Shown here: one piece after another, positions 43,489 to 52,467 of the stretch
Layout: each line of letters starts with the position of its first letter
Position numbering within the stretch: the first letter of the stretch is position 1
Assembly (NCBI RefSeq): GCF_003386095.1
Contig: NZ_QREG01000001.1
Span: 434,001 to 498,000 of the forward strand
Direction of reading: 5' to 3'
Source of the DNA: Marinoscillum furvescens DSM 4134
GTDB taxonomy: Bacteria > Bacteroidota > Bacteroidia > Cytophagales > Cyclobacteriaceae
Length of the DNA stretch: 64,000 bases
Notes under the pieces: model-generated
The model's database searches: none
What the model was told of the DNA's origin: nothing
The model's input: only the letters and a program-made list of their open reading frames with translations
Program-made: the position numbers and the translations under genes

Positions 43489-43504
43489 CCCGGCCAAGGC
43501 CGGG
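43489..43504. terminator. GC hairpin between convergent genes
   Basis: CCCGGCC-AA-GGCCGGG is a perfect 7-bp stem followed by ATTTTG on the plus strand; it sits between the malate-synthase-like gene and the aldo/keto reductase end. Confidence 0.65.
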
Positions 43505-43513
43505 ATTTTGTGT

Positions 43514-44491
43514 TTAGATCCATTGCATCTGGCTGCGCTCTCCCCAGTAATCTTCAGACTTCATAGCCAAACTATCCAACAGCGCTACTTCATCCGCACT
43601 AAGCTCTACCTGGAGGGCATCCAGGTTGCTCACCAAATGATCCGCACGTGCAGCACCACTGAGGACCACCGTAGCAAAAGACTGATGCAATATATAAGCC
43701 AGGGCTACAGCATCTACCCCTACACCATGCCGAGTGGCAATGCTTTTTAAGGGCTCCATATAGGCAGCCTGTTCGTTCCGAAGTGAGAGCCTTCCATTGG
43801 CCATTCCTTCTTTAATTATCACCCCCAACCCATTGTCATGGGCCTGCTGCAATGCATCACGAGCAGACTGCTCCAAACAATTAAAAGTTCCCTGAACAGA
43901 ACCAAACAAAGGCTTACCCCCAATTTGGATACTCATCGCTTTTTCCAGCACCTCAGATTGACGCGTGGCAGTGATGGACAAGCCAATGATATAACCTTCG
44001 GCCCGCAACTCTTCCAATCTGTCCAACACCGAAAAGTTTTCCAACACACCACTCTCGAAAGTGGCCGAGTGGATATGGTAAATCTTCAAATCTTCTCCCA
44101 GTGTTAGTTTGCTATCTGCCCACTGACTATTGAGGCGGTCCAGAGTATGTTCTTTGATCTCATGAACGTCCGTTTTCACCTGCCAACCGGCGGTATAGTA
44201 GTATCCCCACTTAGAGCCCACCACTACATCATTGTGCCCTTTAGACTCAAGCCAGGAAGCCAGAAAGGCCTCCCCCTTCCCATAAGATTGTGCCACATCT
44301 ATGTAACGAATTCCTGACTTGTATGCCACATCCAGCACAGCATGGCTGTGCTGCCGCATGGCTTCCACATCATAGTTATTATTCAGGTCGTTATTGTGTC
44401 CAAGGTTGATGTATCCGGGTCTTCCCAAAGCAGCCATTCCCAGGCCTATTTGTGAAACTTTGATTCCAGAAGTTCCAAAATCTAATACCAT
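43514..44491 (-). CDS. Aldo/keto reductase
   Basis: The 325-aa (beta/alpha)8 protein has the family residues Asp and Tyr in YIDVAQSYGKGE, Lys in VGSKWGY and His in IYHIHS, followed by the NADPH-binding C-terminal region VVLSGAARADHLVSNLDAL. It reduces an unknown carbonyl. The first ATG is preceded by an AT-rich spacer. No operon partner. Confidence 0.9.
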   Translation of the reverse strand: MVLDFGTSGIKVSQIGLGMAALGRPGYINLGHNNDLNNNYDVEAMRQHSHAVLDVAYKSGIRYIDVAQSYGKGEAFLASWLESKGHNDVVVGSKWGYYYTAGWQVKTDVHEIKEHTLDRLNSQWADSKLTLGEDLKIYHIHSATFESGVLENFSVLDRLEELRAEGYIIGLSITATRQSEVLEKAMSIQIGGKPLFGSVQGTFNCLEQSARDALQQAHDNGLGVIIKEGMANGRLSLRNEQAAYMEPLKSIATRHGVGVDAVALAYILHQSFATVVLSGAARADHLVSNLDALQVELSADEVALLDSLAMKSEDYWGERSQMQWI

Positions 44492-44585
44492 GAAACTTTG
44501 TTTTTGATTTTTATTGTTAACACTTTACATTCATTCGATTCCCACCTCTAACTGAATACCTAAACACCCCCTAAAGTTCAATATT

Positions 44586-45038
44586 ATGTTTGACGAAGAT
44601 GATGATTTAGATAGCCATCAAAATTTGCCAATTTTCAAAAAAGGTGAGGAAATTCTGCAACTTACTGAAAAAGTGGTAAGTCTCATCACTGATGAGGATG
44701 ATGAAGTACTGAATGAGTACAAGCGGTGGATGATTCAAGATGCCACTACGCTATGCGTGCGTGTGGCTGGAGCTGAGGCTGGCGAGCTTTATGATATCAA
44801 AATGGAAAGTGCAGCCCTCATACGTAAAGCAGCTCGTGAGTTGCGTGTAAACTGTACAGGCCTCCGAATGATGGGATATAAGCAGCCCGACTATTTGAAA
44901 CTAATTCAATCGGAAATAGAAGAATATCGGCACTTGTTTATCGAATGGGTATCCACCTTTGATCCCTGGAACTTTGAAGTAGATAACTGGGGGCTTTTTA
45001 ACCCTCCAGGGGTAGATCCCAATGCTCCCAACCCTTAA
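44586..45038 (+). CDS. Conserved hypothetical protein, all-helical
   Basis: The 150-aa protein starts with a very acidic segment (MFDEDDDLDSHQN) and has helical sequence FKKGEEILQLTEKVVSLI, then DATTLCVRVAGAEAGELYDIKMESAALIRKAARELRV and an aromatic C-terminus WVSTFDPWNFEVDNWGLFNPPG. I recognise no characterised domain; similar small proteins occur singly in many Cytophagales and Flavobacteria. No membrane or signal segment. Confidence 0.75.
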   Translation: MFDEDDDLDSHQNLPIFKKGEEILQLTEKVVSLITDEDDEVLNEYKRWMIQDATTLCVRVAGAEAGELYDIKMESAALIRKAARELRVNCTGLRMMGYKQPDYLKLIQSEIEEYRHLFIEWVSTFDPWNFEVDNWGLFNPPGVDPNAPNP

Positions 45039-45062
45039 CTCCGGTGTTATCTAAAAAAACAA

Positions 45063-45086
45063 CAGCCCGCTGAAAACAGCGGGCTG
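45063..45086 (-). terminator. Terminator of amtB-glnB
   Basis: CAGCCCGCTG-AAAA-CAGCGGGCTG is a perfect 10-bp stem. On the minus strand it is followed by GTTTTTTTAG, and it lies 29 bp after the glnB stop. Confidence 0.9.
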
Positions 45087-45114
45087 AGCTCATTATGACT
45101 AGTGAGCGGTGATA

Positions 45115-45462
45115 CTAAATGGCATCTGCGCCACGCTCGCCAGTACGGATACGAATTACATCGTCCAGTGGCATAATCATAATCTTGCCACTGCCCACAA
45201 ACTCTCCGTCATTGGATTGCGTAGCATTTTGAATAGCCTCTACCGTACGGTCTACATAGTCGTCATTTACTGCGATTTCTATTCTGGCTCCTGGGGTCAG
45301 GTTTGGCACTACCTTTTGCCCCCTGTAAATCTCCCCTTCACCATTGGCCCGGCCATGACCAGACACATGAGACACCGTGATTCTCGATATCCCAGCTGCT
45401 ATCAATCCTTCACGCACCTGGTCAAGTTGATTTTCTCTAATTATTGCGATAATAAGTTTCAT
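45115..45462 (-). CDS. glnB: P-II family nitrogen regulatory protein
   Basis: The 115-aa protein is a P-II trimer subunit: MKLIIAIIRENQLDQVREGL, the T-loop ending in GEIYRGQKVVPNL with Tyr46 in the place of the modifiable Tyr51, and the C-terminal ATP-binding GKIMIMPLDDVIRIRTGERG. The T-loop is a few residues shorter than in E. coli GlnK. It is 8 bp downstream of amtB, so it is probably the GlnK-like partner that plugs the transporter when nitrogen is plentiful. Confidence 0.95.
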   Translation of the reverse strand: MKLIIAIIRENQLDQVREGLIAAGISRITVSHVSGHGRANGEGEIYRGQKVVPNLTPGARIEIAVNDDYVDRTVEAIQNATQSNDGEFVGSGKIMIMPLDDVIRIRTGERGADAI

Positions 45463-45469
45463 AGTCAGC

Positions 45470-46798
45470 TTAGTTAGGGTTAATCATTCCATACCCACGC
45501 TCTCCGTGGTAATAATTGTCCAGTCCCTTCATTTCTGCTTCGTCCGTTGCCCGAAGTTTGATAAACTTATTGAGCACAAACAAGATTAGCAATGTTCCTA
45601 CTACGGCGTATGCTATTGCGATGAGCACTGCGAGTATTTGTATGCCAAACTGATCCCAAATGGTCCAGGAACCTCCTGCCAGCTGAGCTGCGTCTTCCAT
45701 CCAACTTTCGCGAATAAAAAACACCAGAAAAATAGCTCCAACGATACCACCTACACCATGGATACCAAAAGCATCTAGTGTATCGTCATAGCCTAGTTTG
45801 TTTTTCATGATGATGGCCATGTAACAAATGATGGTAGACAAGATCCCCAGAGCAATAGCCCCCATAGGCTGAACCACGCCAGCTGCAGGAGTAATAGCTA
45901 CGAGGCCTGCCAGTATACCACTGACAAAACCAAGTGCAGTAGCTTTGCCCTGATGCCAGCCTTCGATGATCACCCAGGCTAAGGCTCCAGCCGCTCCAGC
46001 GATTTGAGTCACAGTAAGCGCCTGCGCTGTAGCCAGCCCACTGCTGATACTACTTCCGGCATTGAAGCCAAACCAGCCTACCCAAAGGAGACCCGCACCG
46101 ATCATGGTCATAACCAGATTACTAGGGCGCATAGGCAAGTGTGGATGTGACTTTCTACCTCCCAGGTAAATAGCAGCTACTAAACCACTTACACCTGCAG
46201 AAATGTGCACTACAGTACCTCCAGCAAAGTCAATAGCTCCATCTGCTCCCAGGTTAAACAAGAACCCGTCAGATGCCCACACCCAATGACAAAGTGGGTT
46301 GTAGATAAGCACTCCCCACACTGCGATGAAAATACAGTAAGCTTTGAATGAAACACGCTCAGCAAACGCTCCCGCTATAAGTGCGGGGGTGATAATGGCA
46401 AATTTGGCCTGAAACATAGAAAACACATATTCAGGTATACCTTCTCCCAGTATGGAGTCATCAATACCCTGTAGCATGAAGTAGTCCCAGTTCCAGCCAA
46501 ACCAACCTCCGAGAACATTTTCCCCGAAAGACATGGCATAACCCACAGTCACCCATAGTATGGTCATTATTCCCATAGCGGCAAAACTGTGCATCATTGT
46601 CCCCAATACGTTTTTGGTGCGTACGAGACCTCCGTAAAACATGGCCAACCCCGGAATCATCAGCAGCACGAGTGCTGTAGAGGTTAGCATCCAGGCGGTA
46701 GCGCCTGTATCAATTGGCTCATCGGCTCCTGCGTATACCGCAGGCGATAGCAGTAACACCCCTCCTAGTAGCAGAAGGGTTTTCATTGTTTTTTGCAT
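45470..46798 (-). CDS. amtB: Ammonium transporter
   Basis: The 442-aa protein has a signal peptide (to about residue 22) and eleven membrane helices of the Amt family: MLTSTALVLLMIPGLAMFYGGLVR, the first pore histidine in NPLCHWVWASDGFL, FAGGTVVHISAGVSGL, and the second in DAFGIHGVGGIVG. It imports ammonium. amtB and glnB form an operon ended by the hairpin at 45063. A start at 46786 (MKTLLLL) is equally possible. Confidence 0.95.
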   Translation of the reverse strand: MQKTMKTLLLLGGVLLLSPAVYAGADEPIDTGATAWMLTSTALVLLMIPGLAMFYGGLVRTKNVLGTMMHSFAAMGIMTILWVTVGYAMSFGENVLGGWFGWNWDYFMLQGIDDSILGEGIPEYVFSMFQAKFAIITPALIAGAFAERVSFKAYCIFIAVWGVLIYNPLCHWVWASDGFLFNLGADGAIDFAGGTVVHISAGVSGLVAAIYLGGRKSHPHLPMRPSNLVMTMIGAGLLWVGWFGFNAGSSISSGLATAQALTVTQIAGAAGALAWVIIEGWHQGKATALGFVSGILAGLVAITPAAGVVQPMGAIALGILSTIICYMAIIMKNKLGYDDTLDAFGIHGVGGIVGAIFLVFFIRESWMEDAAQLAGGSWTIWDQFGIQILAVLIAIAYAVVGTLLILFVLNKFIKLRATDEAEMKGLDNYYHGERGYGMINPN

Positions 46799-46975
46799 TA
46801 AGATTGATCTTTTCTATGGCACGAAAAAATAACAGGGCGCCAAACTAACGAAAAAGCCCGATGCCCTGAAATTTATCCTTTGCGCAAGCCATATTTTTGA
46901 ATAAAACAAAATACGCAGTGCACTATTTTGCCATTTTCACATTTTTGAAAAGAATCAATCTTTCAATTTGACCAT

Positions 46976-47012
46976 AAAAACAAAAGCCATTCCCTACAAA
47001 ATCAGGAATGGC
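46976..47012 (-). terminator. Terminator of the acetate operon
   Basis: GCCATTCC (46986-46993) and GGAATGGC (47005-47012) form an 8-bp stem; on the minus strand it ends in TTTTGTTTTT. Confidence 0.85.
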
Positions 47013-47037
47013 CTTTGCTAACGTCTTCATCTATCAC

Positions 47038-48939
47038 TCAATCTTTCACGGCTCCTTCTATGATAGCCTCTACCACTTCTGGGTTGAGCAAAGTAGAGGT
47101 ATCTCCTAGCTGATCGGATTCTCCAGATGCCACCTTGCGCAGTATTCTACGCATGATTTTTCCGGAGCGAGTCTTTGGCAGACCAGGAACGATCTGCACC
47201 TTGTCAGGCTTAGCTATAGGTCCAATGATCTTATTGACCGTCTGACGGATTTCATTTTTCAGGCTCTCTTCAGTTCTTCCCTCCATGTCACAAATCACAT
47301 AGGCATAGATTCCCTGCCCTTTAACTTCATGAGGGTAACCTACCACAGCTGATTCCACCACCTTAGGATGCTCATTGATGGCGTTTTCCACCTCGGCTGT
47401 TCCCATACGATGACCAGAAACGTTGATCACATCATCTACCCTACCCAGAATCCTCAAATATCCGTCATGATCTCGCTTGGCTCCATCACCTGTAAAATAC
47501 ATCCCTTTGTAAGTAGAAAAATAGGTCTGCTTACAGCGCTCATGATCTCCATATGTCGTGCGCAATATTCCTGGCCATGGAAATTTCACACAAAGATTTC
47601 CCTGCACATTATTGCTTTTGAGTTCATTCCCATCAGCATCTACTATCACCGGCTGCACACCGGGCAATGGCAGTCCGGCATGGGCTGGCTTATTGGGTGT
47701 CACACCGGCCAGAGCAGAAATCATAATGCCGCCAGTCTCGGTTTGCCACCAGGTATCAACAAGCGGGCAATTCCCCTTACCTACATGGTCATGATACCAA
47801 TGCCAGGCCTCCTCATTAATAGGCTCACCCACAGACCCAATCACTTTGAGTGAATCCAAACTGTAAGGCTCCAATGGCTCCAGTCCATGAGCTTGCAGAG
47901 CTCTAATTGCAGTAGGAGCTGTATAAAATTGATTGACCTGATACTTATCCACTATTTCCCAAAAGCGTCCAGCATGCGGATAGGTAGGCACGCCTTCAAA
48001 CATCACCGTGGTAGCCCCGGCCAATAAAGGGCCGTATACAATATAGGAATGACCTGTAATCCACCCCACATCTGCCGTGCACCAGTAGACATCACCAGGG
48101 GTATACTGAAAAACATTTAGGAAGGAGTAGTAGCTATACACCATGTATCCGCCACAAGTGTGCACCACTCCTTTGGGCTTACCTGTAGACCCTGAAGTGT
48201 ACAAAATAAACAACATATCCTCGGCATCCATTACTTCTGCCGGACATTCCTCAGACTGGCCCTGGATGGCGTCATGCCACCAAATGTCACGTCCCGCCTT
48301 CATGGCAATATCCGCTCCTGTACGCTGATACACGATCACTTTCTCTACGGTGCTTGTATTTTCGAGCGCTTCGTCTACCACGCCTTTCACATCTATTTTT
48401 TTCGCACCACGGAAGTTCCCATCCGATGTAAGTACCATCTTGGCTTCACAGTCGTTGACCCGATCTGCCAATGAGCTGGAAGAAAAACCAGCAAATACCA
48501 CGGAATGCACCGCACCGATCCGTGCACACGCTAGCATGGCAATGGCGGCTTCAGGAACCATAGGCATGTAGATAATCACACGATCACCTTTACCTACTCC
48601 CTGGGCTTTCATCGCATTCGAAAATTGGCACACTTTGGCGTACAGTTCCTTATACGTCAAAGTAACACCTTCTTCATCTGGCTCATTCGGCTCCCATACG
48701 ATAGCCGGCCGATCACCCATGATGAACAGATGCCTATCCAATATATTTTCTGTGATATTTAGCTTCCCATTTAGAAACCACTTGACATCAGGACCTTCAA
48801 AATCCCACTCAAGCACTTTATCCCAGCGCTTTTTCCAATGAAATGACTCACCAATTTGAGCCCAGAATACCTCAGGCTGTAAAACACTCTTTTGGTACTC
48901 ATGTATGTATCCGCTTAGTGTTTGAATTTTATGACTCAT
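47038..48939 (-). CDS. acs: Acetyl-CoA synthetase
   Basis: The 633-aa AMP-forming enzyme contains LFILYTSGSTGKPKGVVHT (A3 phosphate loop), DTWWQTETGGIMIS (A5), YFTGDGAKRDHDGYLRILGRVDDVINVSGHRMGTAE, and the conserved acetylation-site lysine in PKTRSGKIMRRILRK. It activates acetate to acetyl-CoA. It is the last gene of a DUF4212-symporter-acs unit. This enables acetate use even though the neighbouring glyoxylate-shunt-like locus seems broken. Confidence 0.97.
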   Translation of the reverse strand: MSHKIQTLSGYIHEYQKSVLQPEVFWAQIGESFHWKKRWDKVLEWDFEGPDVKWFLNGKLNITENILDRHLFIMGDRPAIVWEPNEPDEEGVTLTYKELYAKVCQFSNAMKAQGVGKGDRVIIYMPMVPEAAIAMLACARIGAVHSVVFAGFSSSSLADRVNDCEAKMVLTSDGNFRGAKKIDVKGVVDEALENTSTVEKVIVYQRTGADIAMKAGRDIWWHDAIQGQSEECPAEVMDAEDMLFILYTSGSTGKPKGVVHTCGGYMVYSYYSFLNVFQYTPGDVYWCTADVGWITGHSYIVYGPLLAGATTVMFEGVPTYPHAGRFWEIVDKYQVNQFYTAPTAIRALQAHGLEPLEPYSLDSLKVIGSVGEPINEEAWHWYHDHVGKGNCPLVDTWWQTETGGIMISALAGVTPNKPAHAGLPLPGVQPVIVDADGNELKSNNVQGNLCVKFPWPGILRTTYGDHERCKQTYFSTYKGMYFTGDGAKRDHDGYLRILGRVDDVINVSGHRMGTAEVENAINEHPKVVESAVVGYPHEVKGQGIYAYVICDMEGRTEESLKNEIRQTVNKIIGPIAKPDKVQIVPGLPKTRSGKIMRRILRKVASGESDQLGDTSTLLNPEVVEAIIEGAVKD

Positions 48940-48980
48940 GTCTAGTTTACAGTTTATTTAGTCTAGTAAATGTGAATTTT

Positions 48981-50666
48981 CTAATGTTCTGAAGCAGCAC
49001 CCGCTCCTCTGGGGTAACGAATCTGCTCTACCATTTCCTGTACATCCTCCGGGGGTTTTGGTGTCATTCGGGACACCGTGAGGGACACCAGGAAGTTTAC
49101 CATCATGGCAATAGTACCAAAGCCTTCTGGCGAAACCCCAAACCACCAGTCTTCAGGAGTACCTCCACCAAACCCTCCAAGCTTGTACTTGATCATATAA
49201 AAGAGCATCAGCAATATGCCTACGATCATACCTGCAACAGCCCCTTCTTTATTCATCCGCTTATCAAATATCCCGAGGATAATTGCAGGGAAAAAACTGG
49301 CTGCAGCAAGTCCAAAGGCCAGCGCTACCACTGCTGCCACAAACCCTGGTGGGTTGATACCAAAATAACCGGCCACCAACACCGCTGCAATGGCCCCGAC
49401 CCTTGCCCATATAAGTTCCTCTTTGTCGGAAAGGTTTGGCTTTATCTGTTTCTTAATCAAATCGTGTGACACACTGGCTGAAATAACCAACAGCAAACCA
49501 GCCGCCGTAGATAAGGCAGCAGCTAACCCTCCTGCAGCCACTAGCGCCACCACCCAGTTGGGGAGCTGAGCTATTTCCGGATTGGCCAGCACCATGATAT
49601 CCCGATCTATCACCAGTTCATTTTCGTCACCTGCCACATACTGGATCTTACCATCTGCATTTTTATCTTCAAACGTGATGAGCCCCGTAGTTTCCCAGTT
49701 GCTAAACCACTCAGGCATGGTACTATAGTCAGCATCTCGCACCGTTTCGATAAGGTTGGTACGTGCAAAAGCTGAAATAGCTGGTGCTGTAGTATAAAGG
49801 ATAGCAATAAAAACCAGCGCCCAGCCGGCTGAAATTCGAGCGTCCTTCACTCTGGGCACGGTGAAAAACCGCACAATAACATGTGGCAAACCTGCTGTCC
49901 CCACCATTAGCGCGAGGGTAATAGCAAATACGTCGATCATGGACTTGGATCCACTGGTATATTCTGCAAAACCAAGCTCCCGATGCAGCCCGTCCAGCTT
50001 ATCCAGCAAAAACGTACCATCAGCAAGCGACCCCCCAAAACCCATCTGGGGAATAAAATTGCCAGTAAGCTGAAATGAAATAAAGAAAGCCGGCACCATA
50101 AAGGCAAAAATCAGAATGCAATACTGCGCTACCTGGGTATAGGTAATTCCTTTCATCCCGCCTAGCACGGCATAAAAGAAAACAAGTGCCATCCCGATAT
50201 ACACTCCGGTATTCACGGGCACCTCCAAAAACCGTGAGAAGACCACCCCAACACCACGCATCTGACCTGCCACGTACGTAAAAGACACAATAATGGCACA
50301 AATCACTGCCACGGAGCGTGCCACATTAGAATAATACCGATCACCAATAAAGTCTGGAACGGTAAACTTTCCGAACTTTCGGAGATAAGGCGCTAACAAC
50401 AAAGCAAGCAGCACATAGCCGCCTGTCCATCCCATCAGGTAAACAGCCCCATCGTACCCCATGAAAGAGATAAGACCTGCCATGGAGATAAATGAAGCAG
50501 CTGACATCCAGTCTGCAGCCGTGGCCATACCATTGGCCAGGGGCGACACCCCACCTCCTGCCACATAAAAATCTTTGGTAGAAGACGCCCGAGACCACAC
50601 CGCTATTCCGATGTAGAGCGCGAAAGTGACGCCTACAATTAAAAACGTCCAGGTTTGTACATCCAT
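48981..50666 (-). CDS. Sodium:solute symporter, VC_2705/acetate type
   Basis: The 561-aa protein has about 13 membrane helices of the SSS family; DFYVAGGGVSPLANGMATAADWMSAASFISMAG is the sodium and substrate-binding start typical of ActP and VC_2705 proteins. A hydrophilic loop of about 60 residues (TNLIETVRDADYSTMPEWF...) interrupts the C-terminal half. It probably imports acetate or another short carboxylate for Acs, together with the small DUF4212 protein upstream. Confidence 0.9.
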   Translation of the reverse strand: MDVQTWTFLIVGVTFALYIGIAVWSRASSTKDFYVAGGGVSPLANGMATAADWMSAASFISMAGLISFMGYDGAVYLMGWTGGYVLLALLLAPYLRKFGKFTVPDFIGDRYYSNVARSVAVICAIIVSFTYVAGQMRGVGVVFSRFLEVPVNTGVYIGMALVFFYAVLGGMKGITYTQVAQYCILIFAFMVPAFFISFQLTGNFIPQMGFGGSLADGTFLLDKLDGLHRELGFAEYTSGSKSMIDVFAITLALMVGTAGLPHVIVRFFTVPRVKDARISAGWALVFIAILYTTAPAISAFARTNLIETVRDADYSTMPEWFSNWETTGLITFEDKNADGKIQYVAGDENELVIDRDIMVLANPEIAQLPNWVVALVAAGGLAAALSTAAGLLLVISASVSHDLIKKQIKPNLSDKEELIWARVGAIAAVLVAGYFGINPPGFVAAVVALAFGLAAASFFPAIILGIFDKRMNKEGAVAGMIVGILLMLFYMIKYKLGGFGGGTPEDWWFGVSPEGFGTIAMMVNFLVSLTVSRMTPKPPEDVQEMVEQIRYPRGAGAASEH

Positions 50667-50672
50667 AGCTGC

Positions 50673-50930
50673 CTATTTTTCGTCTACGTCAAATTCACGA
50701 TCTAGCCGGTTCATCAGCCAGACATACACGAAGATCAATACCACAAAAACGTAAATGGATCCCTGCTGGGCAAACCAAAAGCCTAGCTTAAATCCTCCTA
50801 ATCGGATGGTGTTGAGCTGCTCAGCAAAAAATATCCCGGCGCCATAGGAAACGGCAAACCAGATCAGGAGCAGCACTAGAAGATACCGAAGATTCCTACG
50901 CCAGTAGGCCTTCATCTTATTGTCACTCAT
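50673..50930 (-). CDS. DUF4212 protein, small subunit of the symporter
   Basis: The 85-aa protein has two membrane helices and the motif MKAYWRRNLRYLLVLLLIWFAVSYGAGI followed by LGFWFAQQGSIYVFVVLIFVYVWLMNRLDREF, the whole DUF4212 domain. It always accompanies VC_2705-type symporters and is 6 bp upstream of one here. Confidence 0.93.
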   Translation of the reverse strand: MSDNKMKAYWRRNLRYLLVLLLIWFAVSYGAGIFFAEQLNTIRLGGFKLGFWFAQQGSIYVFVVLIFVYVWLMNRLDREFDVDEK

Positions 50931-51019
50931 TTTTGAAAGTTGGGTTTATTGAAGCCTTGAAGATAGGCAATTCCCAACTTCTGCAGAATTAAATTCTAAG
51001 GAGAATTAAAAATACCATT

Positions 51020-51739
51020 TTATAGCATGTGCTCGGCCACAATGGCCAAACCAGCCCCCAGTACACTCACCAAAAACTTCTTCAAACCAAAGTGATGGTT
51101 TGGGCTGGTCTCCACAAAAATAGTAGTGGATATATGCAGAAAACTCCCCGACACAAAGGCAAAAAGAATCACCAGCTGATCAGACGACATATGAAGTACC
51201 TGATCACTAAGCAAAAAGCCAAGAGGTGATGACAAGCTAAAGACAAGCAAGATTACCCATAGCCCCGCTGAGACCTTTGCCCCATTCTTAAAGGTGGTCA
51301 CCAAGGCAAATGCCGCAGGCACCTTGTGCAAGACAATCCCTATCAGCACAGAGTGCGAATCATGATGATCATGAAAAGGGGAATCATGAGTAAGCAGAGC
51401 GCCCTCCAAAAAACTATGAATCACCAGGGCCACTAATAAACCGAGCCGTCCACCCACAGACATATCTTCCTGCGCATGAGCGTGACCGTGCTCTATACCG
51501 GATGTAAAATATTCTAGCAGCTGCTGAAAGAAAAAACCAAACAACACATAAAGGCCAATTTTCATAGGGTTGGCACTCAGCGTAAACACCTCCGGCAAAA
51601 TATGGATGATCGTAATCGAAAACAGGAATGACCCTGCGAAAATGAGCGGATAACGAATACTAGTCCCACCGTTTACATACCGGGCTGCAACACCTCCTAG
51701 CAGGGCGGACAGAAACAATACAGAAAAAATCAGGATCAT
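51020..51739 (-). CDS. ZIP-family metal transporter
   Basis: The 239-aa membrane protein shows ZIP features: HSFLEGALL in one helix and HKVPAAFALVT in the next, the two metal-site helices (TM4 and TM5), and a histidine-rich loop SPFHDHHDSHS. Likely substrates are zinc or iron. Its start overlaps the methyltransferase gene by 4 bp. Confidence 0.88.
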   Translation of the reverse strand: MILIFSVLFLSALLGGVAARYVNGGTSIRYPLIFAGSFLFSITIIHILPEVFTLSANPMKIGLYVLFGFFFQQLLEYFTSGIEHGHAHAQEDMSVGGRLGLLVALVIHSFLEGALLTHDSPFHDHHDSHSVLIGIVLHKVPAAFALVTTFKNGAKVSAGLWVILLVFSLSSPLGFLLSDQVLHMSSDQLVILFAFVSGSFLHISTTIFVETSPNHHFGLKKFLVSVLGAGLAIVAEHML

Positions 51740-52467
51740 TTGGTTGCTATAAAAATCAGGCGTTCACTTTTTTCTTTATCATAGGACGACAACTGGTAGT
51801 TTCCAAACACTTCCCGAACCTGCAAACCTGCCTGCTCGAAGTAGCTGAGAAACTTCACCCGGCGGATGGCTTTCACTTTTTCCTGATAATGGTAATGCGA
51901 TCCATCAGCAAAAAATTCAATATCCTTCAAAATATATTCCCCATCAAAACTACGAGAAATTTTGAAGGTAATTCCCCCCATTGTTTTTTCCTCTTCTGAC
52001 ACCAATCCATTGATCACCGCGTAGGGGTTTAAAAAGTCCAACACAAACGTCCCCCCTTTTCGCAGGCTATTCGCTATACAATTAATGGCCTGCTGATTCT
52101 CAGATTTGGTATCAAAATACCCAAAGCTGGTGAAAAGATTGAGCACATAATCGTAGCGCGCTTCCCCGAATGGCTCACGCATATCTTGCTGCTCAAAATG
52201 CAATCGCTCATTGCTATACCTACTGGCATATCGGATATTTTGCTCGGACAGATCCAGTCCTGTCACGTCATACCCTTTGCTGTTGAGGTAAATCGCATGG
52301 CGACCTTTCCCGCATGCCAAATCTAAAAAGCGAGCTTCCTGATCCGGAGCCAAATGCGCTATCAGCCGATCTATAAAAAATTGCGCTTCTTCGTGATCCC
52401 TGTTTTGATACAGTATGTGATAATACGGTGAGTCAAACCACTCACCAAACCATTCTATTTTACTCAT
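51736..52467 (-). CDS. Class I SAM-dependent methyltransferase
   Basis: The 243-aa protein has a Rossmann-like methyltransferase core with FLDLACGKGRHAIYLNSKGYDVTGLDLS (motif I) and FEQQDMREPFGEARYDYVLNLFTSFGYF. The substrate is unknown. It overlaps both neighbours by 4 bp, forming an apbE-methyltransferase-ZIP unit. Confidence 0.85.
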   Translation of the reverse strand: MSKIEWFGEWFDSPYYHILYQNRDHEEAQFFIDRLIAHLAPDQEARFLDLACGKGRHAIYLNSKGYDVTGLDLSEQNIRYASRYSNERLHFEQQDMREPFGEARYDYVLNLFTSFGYFDTKSENQQAINCIANSLRKGGTFVLDFLNPYAVINGLVSEEEKTMGGITFKISRSFDGEYILKDIEFFADGSHYHYQEKVKAIRRVKFLSYFEQAGLQVREVFGNYQLSSYDKEKSERLIFIATK

